Both the position numbers and the translations under genes were made by a program. The notes under the pieces were generated by a model, which had not been told where the DNA came from, searched no databases, and worked only from the letters and a program-made list of their open reading frames with translations. This document shows positions 1 through 10,122 of a stretch of 64,000 nt of DNA, piece after piece. The stretch is from positions 2,127,501-2,191,500 of the forward strand of contig NW_024037057.1 in assembly GCF_015706575.1 (NCBI RefSeq), given 5' to 3'. Origin of the DNA: Patiria miniata. Its lineage: Eukaryota; Echinodermata; Asteroidea; Valvatida; Asterinidae. Within the stretch, counting starts at the first letter, position 1; the number at the start of each line of letters is the position of its first letter.

Positions 1-57
1 TTTTTAAGATTTCAGTTTCAAGGGTTGTGTTTTATGTTACGTAAGTCTGTTACTTAC
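1..57 (-). other. Gene A intron cut by the window edge
   Basis: Start of the intron after the last visible gene A exon, beginning with a GTAAGT donor at 57-52. By comparison with gene B, a CUB exon, two LDLa exons, LRR exons and a seven-helix exon should follow to the left, outside the window. Confidence 0.7.
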
Positions 58-141
58 GGTCAGGACATACTCCTTCGCTGTTCTCGCTGACGCAGATAAA
101 ATCCTTGTAGTCGCACAGCGTTTCCCCTGCTTCACAGGAAA
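58..141 (-). CDS. Gene A exon 23: half-LDLa module
   Basis: 84-nt phase 1-1 exon with four cysteines (CEAGETLC, then FIC and GVC). It resembles the first half of an LDLa module; the acidic calcium-binding half (DGxxDCxDxSDE) is missing. Gene B exon 56,693-56,776 is the same length and differs at 3 of 28 residues, so the short form predates the duplication and is conserved, not an artefact. Acceptor CAG, donor GTAAGT. Confidence 0.75.
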
Positions 142-229
142 CTGTCGACAGAACCGTTTGAAAATATAAAGTTAATAAAATATTTTCTGATTTTTTTTTA
201 TTTTTTATATCGAATAAACAAGATCTTAC

Positions 230-351
230 CTTGGTCAGGAGTAACGTGTTCAACTCGCAGCGAAAACCCCTGATACTTGTACTTGTTGTCAGAAGAAAAC
301 ATCAAATACATCGAGTGCTCCATCGAAGCAACCCTCGCCGGGAAGTTTGTG
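230..351 (-). CDS. Gene A exon 22: CUB8, second half
   Basis: 122-nt exon (phase 2 to 1) encoding the C-terminal strands of a CUB domain (FPARVASMEHSMYL, then GFSLRVE). The acceptor follows a T-rich tract (TTTATTGCAG) and the donor is GTAAGA. It pairs with exon 21. Gene B exon 56,864-56,985 is the same length with about 9 of 41 residues changed, more than in the first half of this CUB. Introns on the left are short (88 nt here, 87 nt in B). Confidence 0.75.
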
Positions 352-1256
352 CTGCAATAAAAAAAAATAGATGTTAGGCCAAAAAAAACCAAAAAGTCGG
401 TCTCTGGTCAGCGCGCGCGTCGATTGTAATCATGCACGTCGATCTTTTTTTTTTGCCCAAAATGTTCCGCGGTAGCTCCAACAGCGCCCTCTATTTCCGC
501 ACCTCCTCATTTTTTTTTTTACCAAAGAGCACCAAGGAATGGGAAATTGCACCAAGGCAAATGATCGAAAGCACCAAGGCAAATTATGGAGGACACCAAT
601 GAACATGAGAACACCAAAAAAGCAAAATAGTACCCCACCTTGTCTGTACAATCCAAGCTGGAAGAAAAAAAAAAGGAAAAAAAAACAAAAAGCCGCGTGG
701 CCGCGTCAATTCCGGAACTTTGGTATGACCAGAGACCGAATATTTTTTTTTTTGGCCTTAGTATTGATTTGATCACGAATTGGGAGTTAAAAAAACCGCC
801 CACTGTATATAAGATGAGAACCACTGAAGCCAATAATGCAACATGGTGCTGTAATTGTCCACACATATCAAAGGTCGCTAGCTGATGAACCTTCCTTCCC
901 CCCGAAAAAAAATATAATAATTACCGATAATTGGGTTTTAGAGAGACATTCCCATTGACTTGTGCACACATTTGTTTTCCAACTTTAAAGACCCCTCATT
1001 CCAATGTTACTTTATACTACCCCACAATTTTCGGTATTTTTTTTTACTAATTCAATCACGAGCAATCGATCTAGCCTATTTTGCGGCGAAACAATTCGGA
1101 CTCTTAAGTAGGGGATATGGATGGAAGCCATTCAAAAATGATCACGACATTTGTTGTTTGTTTATCTCCCTGTTACTTGTGATTTACTTCCGTACACATT
1201 TATGATGAGCTTGTGATGGACACGTCTGCCACAATGGCCCAAAGTGTTAACTTTAC
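352..1256 (-). other. Gene A intron inside CUB8
   Basis: About 0.9-kb AT-rich intron splitting CUB8. It has several poly-A/poly-T runs and a patch of repeated CACCAA words near 525-615. Parts of 950-1,250 resemble the equivalent gene B intron (57,400-58,280). No gene is seen; open frames here are low-complexity. Confidence 0.6.
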
Positions 1257-1491
1257 CCGCTGAGCTGCAGAATGACGTCCTCCATCGGGGTGAGCCCGTT
1301 GCCGATCCACAGTTTGTCGTAGCCTTGCTCCGTGTCAAAGGTCATGAAAGTCACCATGACACGTTGGTCCCGTGCAGCCTGGATAACGTACGTGCATGCC
1401 ATGTTGTGAGGGTAATTTTGGGGCCAGGCTGGGGACGTGAGTGTGACGGGCGAGGTATCGGTGAGGTTGAAGTGCGCGTCTCCACATGGCC
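1257..1491 (-). CDS. Gene A exon 21: CUB8, first half
   Basis: 235-nt exon (phase 1 to 2), a typical CUB start: CGDAHFNLT, then TSPAWPQNYP (the classic SPxxPxxYP motif), a second cysteine, and FMTFDTEQGYDKLWIGNG, which has the acidic and aromatic residues usual for a calcium-binding CUB. Gene B exon 58,286-58,520 has the same length and differs at about 10 of 79 residues. The splice acceptor (ATTATGCAG) lies only 23 nt downstream of the end of the retrotransposon's 3' LTR, so the normal branch-point region has been replaced by LTR sequence. Confidence 0.85.
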
Positions 1492-1574
1492 CTGCATAAT
1501 GGGAAATATATATGTGTGACCCTTCTAAATAATACGGGCTGAACGGCTGATTCTCAGTTTGTGCTGGTTTATTT

Positions 1575-1626
1575 CTGTTGAGGAACGAAGACAACGTGTT
1601 ACTTGGTCTTCGACCGAAAACAGAAT
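1575..1626. repeat. 52-bp internal LTR repeat, copy 1
   Basis: Identical to 2,081-2,132. It contains a hairpin with a 7-bp stem (CGAAGAC/GTCTTCG) and a 13-nt loop. The same pair recurs in the other LTR at 10,183-10,234 and 10,689-10,740. Confidence 0.9.
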
Positions 1627-2080
1627 CAAATATACAAAATACAAAAGAATGACTGTACAAAATACTTATGAAATAATCTAGATACTAAATACCAAAAAGG
1701 ATTCATCAATATTTACTCAAGATCCCGCGGTTTGCGCCTAAATTCGGGCAGCGTCCGCCATATTGAATTTTACTGTGAAAACCCAATAAATACAAGATAA
1801 TTAATCCAATCTTATATAATAATGAAGAAATGAACTGCTGAATTCCTTCTACAATATCGAAATATCTATCACTCTTACGATAAGATAATTAAATGAATTC
1901 TTGATTACATGAAAAATCACAAGTCAATCAATATCCTGAAATAATCGAATATGCTTCCAAAATCAACTAAAATGACCTAAGAGCAATCTAAATCTACTCA
2001 AGGATAGTACCTGTTAACTGTGAATTAATATAAGTTATTATTATGAGAAAGATTGAGGTAAAATGTAAAAAGATCATTAC

Positions 2081-2132
2081 CTGTTGAGGAACGAAGACAA
2101 CGTGTTACTTGGTCTTCGACCGAAAACAGAAT
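2081..2132. repeat. 52-bp internal LTR repeat, copy 2
   Basis: Second copy of the hairpin-bearing 52-mer, 506 bp from the first. Its purpose is unknown; a duplicated regulatory or RNA-structure element is one possibility. Confidence 0.9.
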
Positions 2133-2257
2133 GACGAAATGTGGAAAGCGCGCGAACTGGTTTACAAAACCAAGAGGGCGCTCGCTAATTTAAATAACAG
2201 AAAACGATTACGTAATGTAAAAATAAATAGAGGGGGGTTTGCATCGCAACCGTCACA

Positions 2258-2834
2258 TTATTCCCTCTCGAGAGAAAATGTCGTCCTCGACATTTTGTTT
2301 AACGTACACTATTTATACAATGATAATATAAGAAAGTATTAAATAATTAAATAAATGTAATACAGAATAATTAAATAAAGATAAACAGAATCATGACTTC
2401 TACCTTCTAATGTCATTATTATAACCACTAAATCAAACATCCGATCGGCTCCTCGTCCTCCAGAAATTCAAAGAAGTCAAAAAAGAAGTATTCTTTAACT
2501 TAATTAGAACACCAGTTATCCAAAATCACTTAGATTAATATCAAAATGTTTCCCTGAAAATCTGTCGTTTTGGACAATTAAGTTAACTTATTCTGATGCA
2601 GAAGATATATACATGGTAACATCACTTTTTATATAAAAGAAATTAACATAATCCACCTTTGATTACGAAGATCAACCTTGAAATAGCATAATGCATAATA
2701 TACATGAAAATAAAGAGATCATAATTTTCGTCTTTTCAAGATCTCTGTCACCAGTGTTCGCAAGATAATCTTACATCATTATTAAAAGCAAATTAAATTT
2801 AATATATACAATTATATTTGGGATAGAGCCATGG
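2258..2834. other. Non-coding 3' region of the gypsy element
   Basis: About 580 bp between the pol stop and the 3' LTR. AT-rich with no significant frame, so no envelope gene. The polypurine-tract candidate is at its left edge (about 2,258-2,275 read on the minus strand). Confidence 0.7.
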
Positions 2835-5800
2835 TTAGATTGGACTGTTTTCTCGCAGAAGGAGTCTTAGACAAGCTTTTCTTCTTGTCTCGGCCATCTT
2901 TGGTTCCTTCCACTTTTCAAACAGTCGTCTTCCGGCGTTGACTCTCTCTTGATGTGATTGGTACTGTGCTCGCTGCTGTTTGTTTTGACCGAGGAAGTCG
3001 TACGTCAACCTATTGACAGGTCTTCTGGTTCTGGTAGGTCTAGGGCTTGGTGGTGTGAGACAAGCTGTGCTGTCAGAGATGTTTAACTCATCTGGGGTCT
3101 CGTTAGCCTGCGTGCTCAGTACCTCAGGAGTTAGTGATGGTGGTAAGATTGAAGGAGAAGTATCATCACTGTTTCTCGTACCAAGATCAATCATTGGAGT
3201 AAGCACAGGTGGTGGAGGTGAAGGTGAAGGTGATTCTGTTTCTACTGGGAGAAATGCTATGTCCACCTCTTCCTCGCTGGTTTCACTTTCTTCCATGCCT
3301 ATCTTTTGAGGTTGGTCATCTGCCTGTTCCGTGTCGGGCTCTGTTTTTGTTTGAGTGTTCGTCGGGGGCACGTCTCTTCTCAAGCTGGCCTCTTCCATGG
3401 GCAGAAACATACATGGAGTCAGCAGATTTCTGTGTACGGTTCTCTCTCTTCCATTATTAAGAGAACGGAGGGTATACACCGGAAGGTCTTGATGCTTAGA
3501 TATTACTACGTAGGGTTGTGACTCCCACCTGTCGGCTAACTTGCTAGTTCCGACCAGATGTTTATTTTGGACAAGGACTCTGTCACCTATACGTAGGGGG
3601 GCGATACAGGAACCTCTGTCATAAAGGCGTTTCTGTTTCGCCTTTGCCTGCTTGACGAAGTCGCTAGCCCTTTTGTACGAGGCTTGAAGTCTGTCCCTCA
3701 GCTGTTCGACATACTCATCGTAATTTGGTGTTTCTCTCTCCGTGGACTTGAGTCCGAACATCAAGTCAACTGGTAGGTTTGGATGTCTGCCGAACATGAG
3801 ATAAAATGGAGCATAACCGGTAGAGTCGTGTCGTGTGGAATTATAGGCGTGTGTCATTGTTCCTACGTATTGTTTCCAGTCTTTCTTCTGGTTTTCTTCG
3901 AGCGTACCGAGCATGTTCAGCAGAGTGTGGTTGAAGCGTTCTGTAAGGCCATTCCCTTGAGGATGGTAGGGGGTTGTTCGACTTTTTTTGATGCCAGAGA
4001 TCTTACAGAGTTCCCGGATGAGCTGACTTTCGAAATTACGACCCTGGTCCGCGTGTATTCTCACCGGAAATCCATAGTGCTGAATTATCTTCTCCCAGAG
4101 TATCTTGGCAACCGTGTCGGCCTTTTGATCGCGAGTAGGGAACGCCTGAGCATATTTGGTGAAATGGTCGGTTATGACCAGTATGTTTTCATAACCGCCT
4201 TTGCTCCTTTCCAACTTGAGATAATCGATGCAAAGTAGCTCCATAGGTTCGCTTGTGCTGATGTTGACCAAAGGTACACGAGTTTTTGTGGAGGGAGTCT
4301 TCCTCAGGCAGCATCTCTTGCAGTGCTCGCACCAGGTTTTGATGTCCTGTGCCATCTTAGGCCAAAAAAACCTGTTTCTTGCCATGTCGAGCGTTCTGTC
4401 AAAGCCAAGGTGGCCGAAGTCATTGTGGAGAGATCTCATGACAGTGTCTCTGTATTGTTGAGGAAGAACAAGTTGTTCTGCTGTTGATCCATCCTGGTTC
4501 TTTCTCAGACGATAGAGCACGCCATCCCTCATCTGGAGCTTTGCCCATTGTCGTAAACAGATGAGACATCCAAGCTGTTCGCAACCTCTCTCTTCTCTGG
4601 TTGGCTTTCTGCCCTTCTCCATGTAGTGTATGACTCTGGCGATATTATGATCACTTCTCTGGGCTGAAATGATGTCTTTTTTCGATAGTCTAGGCAAGTC
4701 ATTGGTTGGTCCTGGCATGTGACTCTCGGTCGTGACTTCACATCTAGCTACTGGAGGCTGTACAAAGAGATTTGGTTCTAGTGGGTGACTGTTGCAGATG
4801 GCTTGCACGATGTGAGGTGGGATGGTGATGGCGTCCTTCTGGAATGTCAGGAGAGTCCTCGAGGTATCAGAATGTGGTTTGCGAGATAGCGCATCGGCTG
4901 CTTCGTTGCTCTTGCCTGGTTTGTACTTCACAGTGAAGTTGAACTGGGATAACGCAGCAATCCATCTTTGGCCTGTTGCATCTAGCTTGGCAGAGGTGGT
5001 GACATACAGGAGAGGATTGTTATCAGTCAGCACTGTAAATTGGTTGCCCAGTAGGTAATCTCGAAACTTGTCAGTAATTGCCCACTTCATCGCTAAGAAT
5101 TCTAGCTTGTGCGCTGGGTAGCGAGATTCGGCGGGGCTGAGAACTCTACTGGCGTATGCGATGACTCGTTCCGTTCCTTCCTGTACTTGGCTGAGAACAG
5201 CTCCGAGCCCGACTCCAGACGCATCAGTCTGCAGGATGAATGGGAGTGAGTAGTTGGCGTAGGCGAGGATCGGTGGAGATGTCAACTGTTGTTTCAATTG
5301 ATCCATGGCCATCTGACAATCATCCGTCCAAATGAATGGTGGGGTTACAGATGTAGAGGTTTTTCTGATCTTCCTCTTCTTTCGTCTTGGGTCACCGGAT
5401 GTGAGTTTGTAGAGAGGTGAGGCAATGTGCGAATACCCTTTAATGAAGCGCCTATAGTAGCCGGTGAAGCCGAGAAATCGTTGTAATTCTTTGCGGCTAG
5501 TGGGGGTTGGCCAGTGTTGTACTTGCACAGTTTTGTCTGGATCACTACAGATACCTTTGCCCGAAACAATGTGACCAAGATACTTTACTTCTTCTTGGAG
5601 GAGGTTACACTTAGACGGCTTGAGTTTTAGGCCATGTTGTCTCAGGCATGAGAATACTTTGGCAAGACGGTCAAGATGTTCTTCGAAGTTGGTAGAGAAA
5701 ATGATTATGTCGTCGAGATACAGCAGACATGTGACATAGTTTTGCTCTCCTAGACAAGTCATCATAAGGCGTTGGAACGTAGCCGGAGCATTGGCTAACC

Positions 5801-7259
5801 CGAAAGGCATCCGGTTACATTCATATAAGCCCATGGGAGTAGTGAAGGCTGTCTTGGGTATGTCTTTTTCTTCCATTTGGACTTGCCAGTAGCCTGATGT
5901 AAGGTCTAATGTGGTGAAGAGTTGGGCGTTTCCAAGGGCATCCAGAGCTTCGTCAATGCGTGGGAGTGGATAAGCATCCCGTACAGTTTTGCTGTTCAGA
6001 CGACGGTAGTCGATGCATATTCGCAATGAGCCATCTTTCTTATGTGCAATCACGATCGGCGAGGCAAAGGGACTGCTACTTCTACGAATTACGTCTGTTT
6101 CCTCCATGGCCTTGAGGTGATCCTTGACAGCTTGGTATTGCGAAGGTGGGACTCGGCGATGAGGAAGTCGAAATGGTTGATCATCTATGAGTGGAATGCT
6201 GTGCTTAATCGTTGATGTACATCCGAAGTCAAGTGAACTAGATGAGAATACATCAGAGTATTCTTGAAGAAGATTTTCCAGCTGTTTCTTCTGTGATTCG
6301 CTGTCAAATTTCGCGGTGGAGAGGTCTACAGGAGGTGTAAATCTTACATCTGATGGATCATCATGGACTTGACTCTGATCTGTCGGAGTTGTGCATTCAT
6401 GGTCTCTATCTTCCCGTCTAGATTGTGACTTATCTTGATTTTGATGGCGTGGTAGATCATCAATGCGCAAGATGGACGATAACTGTGCCAGTTTACAATT
6501 GTGTCTGATGGTTATGGGTTTTGCAGAAATGTTGCACAGTCTCACAGGTACTTGGCAGTTAGGTCCAACATCTGTGACTAGGTTGCTGACTTTCAAGCAT
6601 GAAGAGCTTTGAGGAAAATTCTCGACGACTGCGGTGTAAGGAAGGCCTTGACCACGGGGTGCTTGACAAATGATGTCTTCTTCTTGGCCTGGTGATATCA
6701 CTCGGGGATTTCGCCCGATGTACTTCGCGTAGCCGATAGTACCATCATGGTGGTTACCAGGTTCCGAAGCGGTGAGGCTGCTGAATGCTGCATGCCATGC
6801 AGAGCTCTTCGTCTGAAGATGTCGCGTGAATTGGTTACTCTTTGCTATTTGCTGATCCCTCTTGACAGCTCTGATCACATTGGTACCAATGAGGACTGGA
6901 ACATCTCTGCGGTAACTATCTGTTGGTACCACGAATGCAGGGACATCTTCATAAACAACGTCCATTATATCAAGGGTAACTGGTACGATGCCTAAGTGAG
7001 GTACACTATGCCCACTCGCACTCTCGATGGAAACTTCTGTAGGAGAGGGTTCTCTGTTCTGGAGCTCAGGATGTCGCTTCCAAAGGTCTTCTGTTATTGA
7101 AGTGATCTGCGAACCAGAATCTATCAAGGCAGTATAATTGACGCCATTTATCTTGACTACATCTTCATTGTTAGGACCAATTAATTGTTGATGGTGAGGC
7201 TTGCTATCATGTTGGAATATTGTTGATTGTCGAGATGCGCTGTTTGAAGAAGACTTCAT
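2835..7259 (-). CDS. pol: Pol polyprotein of the Ty3/gypsy element
   Basis: Intact 1,474-residue polyprotein that replicates and integrates the element. Order: aspartic protease (ALIDSGS, active-site DSG about residues 47-49); reverse transcriptase (YLDD near residue 513, nucleotides 5,710-5,720); RNase H (TDASG near 676); integrase zinc finger ending CEHCKRC (about 978); integrase core with D in CIDY (about 1,010), D in HADQG (about 1,070) and E in LTERF (about 1,106); a GPY/F-like region; then a Pro/Ser/Thr-rich tail with no chromodomain seen. The protease-RT-RNaseH-integrase order is that of Ty3/gypsy. The ATG overlaps the gag stop as ATGA, so pol could be reached by stop-restart; a frameshift cannot be excluded. 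All catalytic motifs are present, so it looks functional. Confidence 0.95.
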   Translation of the reverse strand: MKSSSNSASRQSTIFQHDSKPHHQQLIGPNNEDVVKINGVNYTALIDSGSQITSITEDLWKRHPELQNREPSPTEVSIESASGHSVPHLGIVPVTLDIMDVVYEDVPAFVVPTDSYRRDVPVLIGTNVIRAVKRDQQIAKSNQFTRHLQTKSSAWHAAFSSLTASEPGNHHDGTIGYAKYIGRNPRVISPGQEEDIICQAPRGQGLPYTAVVENFPQSSSCLKVSNLVTDVGPNCQVPVRLCNISAKPITIRHNCKLAQLSSILRIDDLPRHQNQDKSQSRREDRDHECTTPTDQSQVHDDPSDVRFTPPVDLSTAKFDSESQKKQLENLLQEYSDVFSSSSLDFGCTSTIKHSIPLIDDQPFRLPHRRVPPSQYQAVKDHLKAMEETDVIRRSSSPFASPIVIAHKKDGSLRICIDYRRLNSKTVRDAYPLPRIDEALDALGNAQLFTTLDLTSGYWQVQMEEKDIPKTAFTTPMGLYECNRMPFGLANAPATFQRLMMTCLGEQNYVTCLLYLDDIIIFSTNFEEHLDRLAKVFSCLRQHGLKLKPSKCNLLQEEVKYLGHIVSGKGICSDPDKTVQVQHWPTPTSRKELQRFLGFTGYYRRFIKGYSHIASPLYKLTSGDPRRKKRKIRKTSTSVTPPFIWTDDCQMAMDQLKQQLTSPPILAYANYSLPFILQTDASGVGLGAVLSQVQEGTERVIAYASRVLSPAESRYPAHKLEFLAMKWAITDKFRDYLLGNQFTVLTDNNPLLYVTTSAKLDATGQRWIAALSQFNFTVKYKPGKSNEAADALSRKPHSDTSRTLLTFQKDAITIPPHIVQAICNSHPLEPNLFVQPPVARCEVTTESHMPGPTNDLPRLSKKDIISAQRSDHNIARVIHYMEKGRKPTREERGCEQLGCLICLRQWAKLQMRDGVLYRLRKNQDGSTAEQLVLPQQYRDTVMRSLHNDFGHLGFDRTLDMARNRFFWPKMAQDIKTWCEHCKRCCLRKTPSTKTRVPLVNISTSEPMELLCIDYLKLERSKGGYENILVITDHFTKYAQAFPTRDQKADTVAKILWEKIIQHYGFPVRIHADQGRNFESQLIRELCKISGIKKSRTTPYHPQGNGLTERFNHTLLNMLGTLEENQKKDWKQYVGTMTHAYNSTRHDSTGYAPFYLMFGRHPNLPVDLMFGLKSTERETPNYDEYVEQLRDRLQASYKRASDFVKQAKAKQKRLYDRGSCIAPLRIGDRVLVQNKHLVGTSKLADRWESQPYVVISKHQDLPVYTLRSLNNGRERTVHRNLLTPCMFLPMEEASLRRDVPPTNTQTKTEPDTEQADDQPQKIGMEESETSEEEVDIAFLPVETESPSPSPPPPVLTPMIDLGTRNSDDTSPSILPPSLTPEVLSTQANETPDELNISDSTACLTPPSPRPTRTRRPVNRLTYDFLGQNKQQRAQYQSHQERVNAGRRLFEKWKEPKMAETRRKACLRLLLRENSPI

Positions 7260-8602
7260 TGGGCTTGTTGGTTGTTGGCCTCTGACGGCTTGCCCATCGG
7301 CCGCGGGCCCTTGGGGTTTAAAGGAACACTTCTACATCCTTTGGCAATGTGCCCCTCGTTACCACATCTATGACAGATGAAAACCCGTTGGCCAGCAGGC
7401 TGTTGGTCTTCCTTCGGGTGCTGATATCGCCGTGGTCTTGTAGAGATCTGCTCAACCTTCTGTGCTAATTGATGTACAGTAAGGAGCAGGTCTTGCAAAA
7501 CGTCGTGATCGGTACTGGACTTGGGCTTATTGTCCACCAGTTGGTTTCGTGGATGGTCAGTCGCATCTGGCGTGCTTGACGAAGATCGCTGATGGTACTG
7601 AGGACGAATCTGCTGGGATTGCTGGGACTGGATCTTGGCTTCTGTCTTCACAGCTGCAGCAATTCGAGATTCTCGTTCCAATTGACGAAGCTCAACTTGG
7701 AGTTCTCTAAATGTCATCTCCCTTGGTCTCATTGGTGCCAGTCTCTGGGTGACCTTTTCATCTTTGACGCCTCTCATGAATTGTTGCGTGAGCATGCTGT
7801 TTCTGTTTGGAAATGGGCGTCTAAGACTTGATCTTTCTTCGATGATCCTCAATGTTGCTTCAAGCTCGACGGCGTATATGCTTGGTACCTCGTTGGGAAG
7901 TCTCACACGCTCGTAGAAGTTGGCCAATGGATCACCAGTTAGAAATACATCTCCGAATTGTGCCTTGAGTTCTACAAAAGCGTGGCTAGGGGTCTGATGT
8001 GTCGGAGGTAGATTGAGGACCAGTTTTCTGGCGGCTCCGCCGAGGTATCTGACGATGGTGGAAAACTGGAGTTCTGTAGGCATAGACGTGGTCTCGATGA
8101 GGTACTTCACGTCTCGTACCCAATCATCAACGGCAATGGTTGCACCTTGGTCGCGCCCAGTGAAGATCGGTACAGTTTTCACCTGATGCGATGGAAGAAG
8201 ACGATGCTGAGATGTAGGCATGGGAGACGAACGGTCAGGTCTGTGTTGATCCTGTGGTGTAAGCACTGGATAACCAGTTGAAGTAGAACCTCGTCTCAAT
8301 ATGGGGGTAGGCCTTATGGGGGTTGAACGCTGTATATGTGAATCTTGTACTGGTTGTCGGGGTGTGCTGCGAGATAGTCGTCTCTCGATGTCTTCCAGTT
8401 GCGTTAGCATTTGGTCTGTGGTGAGCTGGATGTTACGCAGATCTTCTTGAAAGGGAGATGCCTGTTGAGGTATGCGTCTTTCCTTGGGTCTGGTGTCTTG
8501 AGGGAGGTTGAGTCGAGGTCGACGAGACGACATTTGACCAATTGGTGCGGTGGTTGATGGGAAGATTTCGTCGTCGGACAAATGCATTCTAGAGGCTGCC
8601 AT
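7256..8602 (-). CDS. gag: Gag polyprotein of the Ty3/gypsy element
   Basis: 448-residue Gag, the structural protein that forms the particle and binds the RNA. The start at 8,602 is chosen for its strong context (AAAATGGC). The frame is open 78 codons further up to 8,836, but that extension is hydrophobic and unlike Gag. A Pro/Gln/Ser-rich N-terminus precedes a helical retrotransposon-gag-like region (DWVRDVKYLIE, then FYERVRLPNE). A CCHC zinc knuckle (CHRCGNEGHIAKGC) is near residues 410-423, and the C-terminus is Gln/Asn-rich. It ends in TGA overlapping the pol ATG. Confidence 0.9.
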   Translation of the reverse strand: MAASRMHLSDDEIFPSTTAPIGQMSSRRPRLNLPQDTRPKERRIPQQASPFQEDLRNIQLTTDQMLTQLEDIERRLSRSTPRQPVQDSHIQRSTPIRPTPILRRGSTSTGYPVLTPQDQHRPDRSSPMPTSQHRLLPSHQVKTVPIFTGRDQGATIAVDDWVRDVKYLIETTSMPTELQFSTIVRYLGGAARKLVLNLPPTHQTPSHAFVELKAQFGDVFLTGDPLANFYERVRLPNEVPSIYAVELEATLRIIEERSSLRRPFPNRNSMLTQQFMRGVKDEKVTQRLAPMRPREMTFRELQVELRQLERESRIAAAVKTEAKIQSQQSQQIRPQYHQRSSSSTPDATDHPRNQLVDNKPKSSTDHDVLQDLLLTVHQLAQKVEQISTRPRRYQHPKEDQQPAGQRVFICHRCGNEGHIAKGCRSVPLNPKGPRPMGKPSEANNQQAQ

Positions 8603-10122
8603 TTTGCTTTGAAGGAGACAATCTGAACTTGCGAGAAAACAGTCCAAAGGGGAGATATACAAGGGGAAAATGTGCACGAGAAAAAATGCACAAATAACAC
8701 CAGCAATTGTCATCATATGAAAAATTTCACGAATGCAAATCAAATAAGATGAATCAGAGAAAAGGAATTGAGGATCAGATAAGGAAACGGATTCAAGGGT
8801 GAAAATAGCGAAAAGATAATCAACATACTCAATCAATCAGAAGGTAAGTACGATACAGCAATTATGTAACTCAATCACTGTAACAAATGCACAAATATAT
8901 CAGAAAATGAAAGACAAATAGTTAAAGCAATTCGAGATAACACAATAAACGATACTCAAATACAATACACCAGAACCAGCTTACACAAGCAAATGAAAAT
9001 GAAGTCGAATGAAACAGTAAATTTCTCAGCAATGCAAATAGAATACACACAAAAAGAAATTCGATTACCAACTCAACTGAAAATTCGGAAGGTAAAATCA
9101 ATTCACAAACGATCAAACTGTCAGACACAAACTAAATGTGTGTGCGCTGCCTTGTTTTGCACCAAGATTATGTCAATAAAGGCAAAAGAACAGTGAGCAT
9201 CTGCTACCAAGTGTTGGCGCTGAAGTACTTAATCCAATTTGTACACTAGCTAGACAAGAATGCAAAGCAAGATCAATGATTGTCAACGACTTACTTAATG
9301 AAAGGGCTTTCTATCAAATCGGAATTCACAATACAACGGGGGGTTTAAGAACCAGGTGAGTATTCGGATTAAATCGTAGTCTTTTATAACAACGGTTACT
9401 AGGGTAACTTACACAGCGTCGTTAATCAGCCCAATGTAGTCTTGATCGTTGTGAAGTACTATGGATCAACGGTGGTGCACGGTGCGTGTCTTTGCGATCG
9501 TATCTATGTTCAAACAGTGGGAGTCCGTGGGAAAAGAAACTAGAATGTTTGAATCTTGGAAATATACATGGGACTCCGATCATCAGCGATTTCAGAAAGT
9601 TCGCGGTAAATAGTTCTTGACTTGTGAATGTCAGCGTCGGCCAGTAGTTCGATCCAACAGTTCTGCTAGTGGATGGACGAACTTTTCCGTTAGACGGGCG
9701 CTCAAGGCTTGGTGACAGTATTCGGTAGACGGGTCAGCTCGCTGACTTTTCCGGTAGGCTGGCGCTCAAGGCTCGCTGACGGTATGGGGATGGCTTGGCA
9801 AGGTCCTTCACGTCCTGGAATACGGGAAACACAGCGGTCCGTTGCAACTGATGATGGTGTTGGTTGGTGTTACCGGACGGTGAGGAACACGGGCTCGTCT
9901 TCACGTCTTGAGTCGGGGACGGGTTGGCCTGGAACAGGGCTCTGCAGCTACCCTGTCTGCGGTGCTACCCGCACCCCGGCTGATGCTGCCGTCACACTCC
10001 TTGGGGCGAGATCCTCTTCCCGGTCGTCTACAGGATAGATGTCTTGGCCGTCGACAAGGTACAGGATTGTCGGGTGATCGTTGCCTGCCGTTGGTAAGCC
10101 CGTACCCGGATCTTCCACCAAA
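8603..10122 (-). other. Long untranslated leader of the gypsy element
   Basis: 1.5 kb between the 5' LTR and the Gag start. The primer-binding-site candidate lies at about 10,103-10,120 (minus-strand TGGTGGAAGATCCGGGTA); the matching tRNA was not identified. A roughly 40-bp imperfect direct repeat (GCGCTCAAGGCT core) lies near 9,679-9,790. Packaging signals are expected here but cannot be pinpointed. Confidence 0.6.

Larger units (their letters stand above)
1515..2257 (-). repeat. 3' LTR of the gypsy element
   Basis: 743-bp LTR, identical by eye to the one at 10,123-10,865, with 6-bp inverted termini. An AATAAA poly(A) signal lies on the minus strand at 1,573-1,568, about 53 nt before the LTR end. 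A TATATAAG TATA-like word lies near 1,815. It contains two copies of a 52-bp direct repeat (1,575-1,626 and 2,081-2,132). Confidence 0.93.

Noticed and set aside
2258..2834. Envelope gene in the gypsy element
   Set aside because: Only 577 AT-rich bp between pol and the LTR, with no frame of useful length.
3013..7831. Plus-strand frames opposite gag and pol (up to 151 codons)
   Set aside because: Antisense shadows of the intact gag and pol frames; no motifs of their own.
8602..8836. Longer Gag starting at 8,836
   Set aside because: The 78 extra residues are hydrophobic and unlike Gag; the ATG at 8,602 has much better context.
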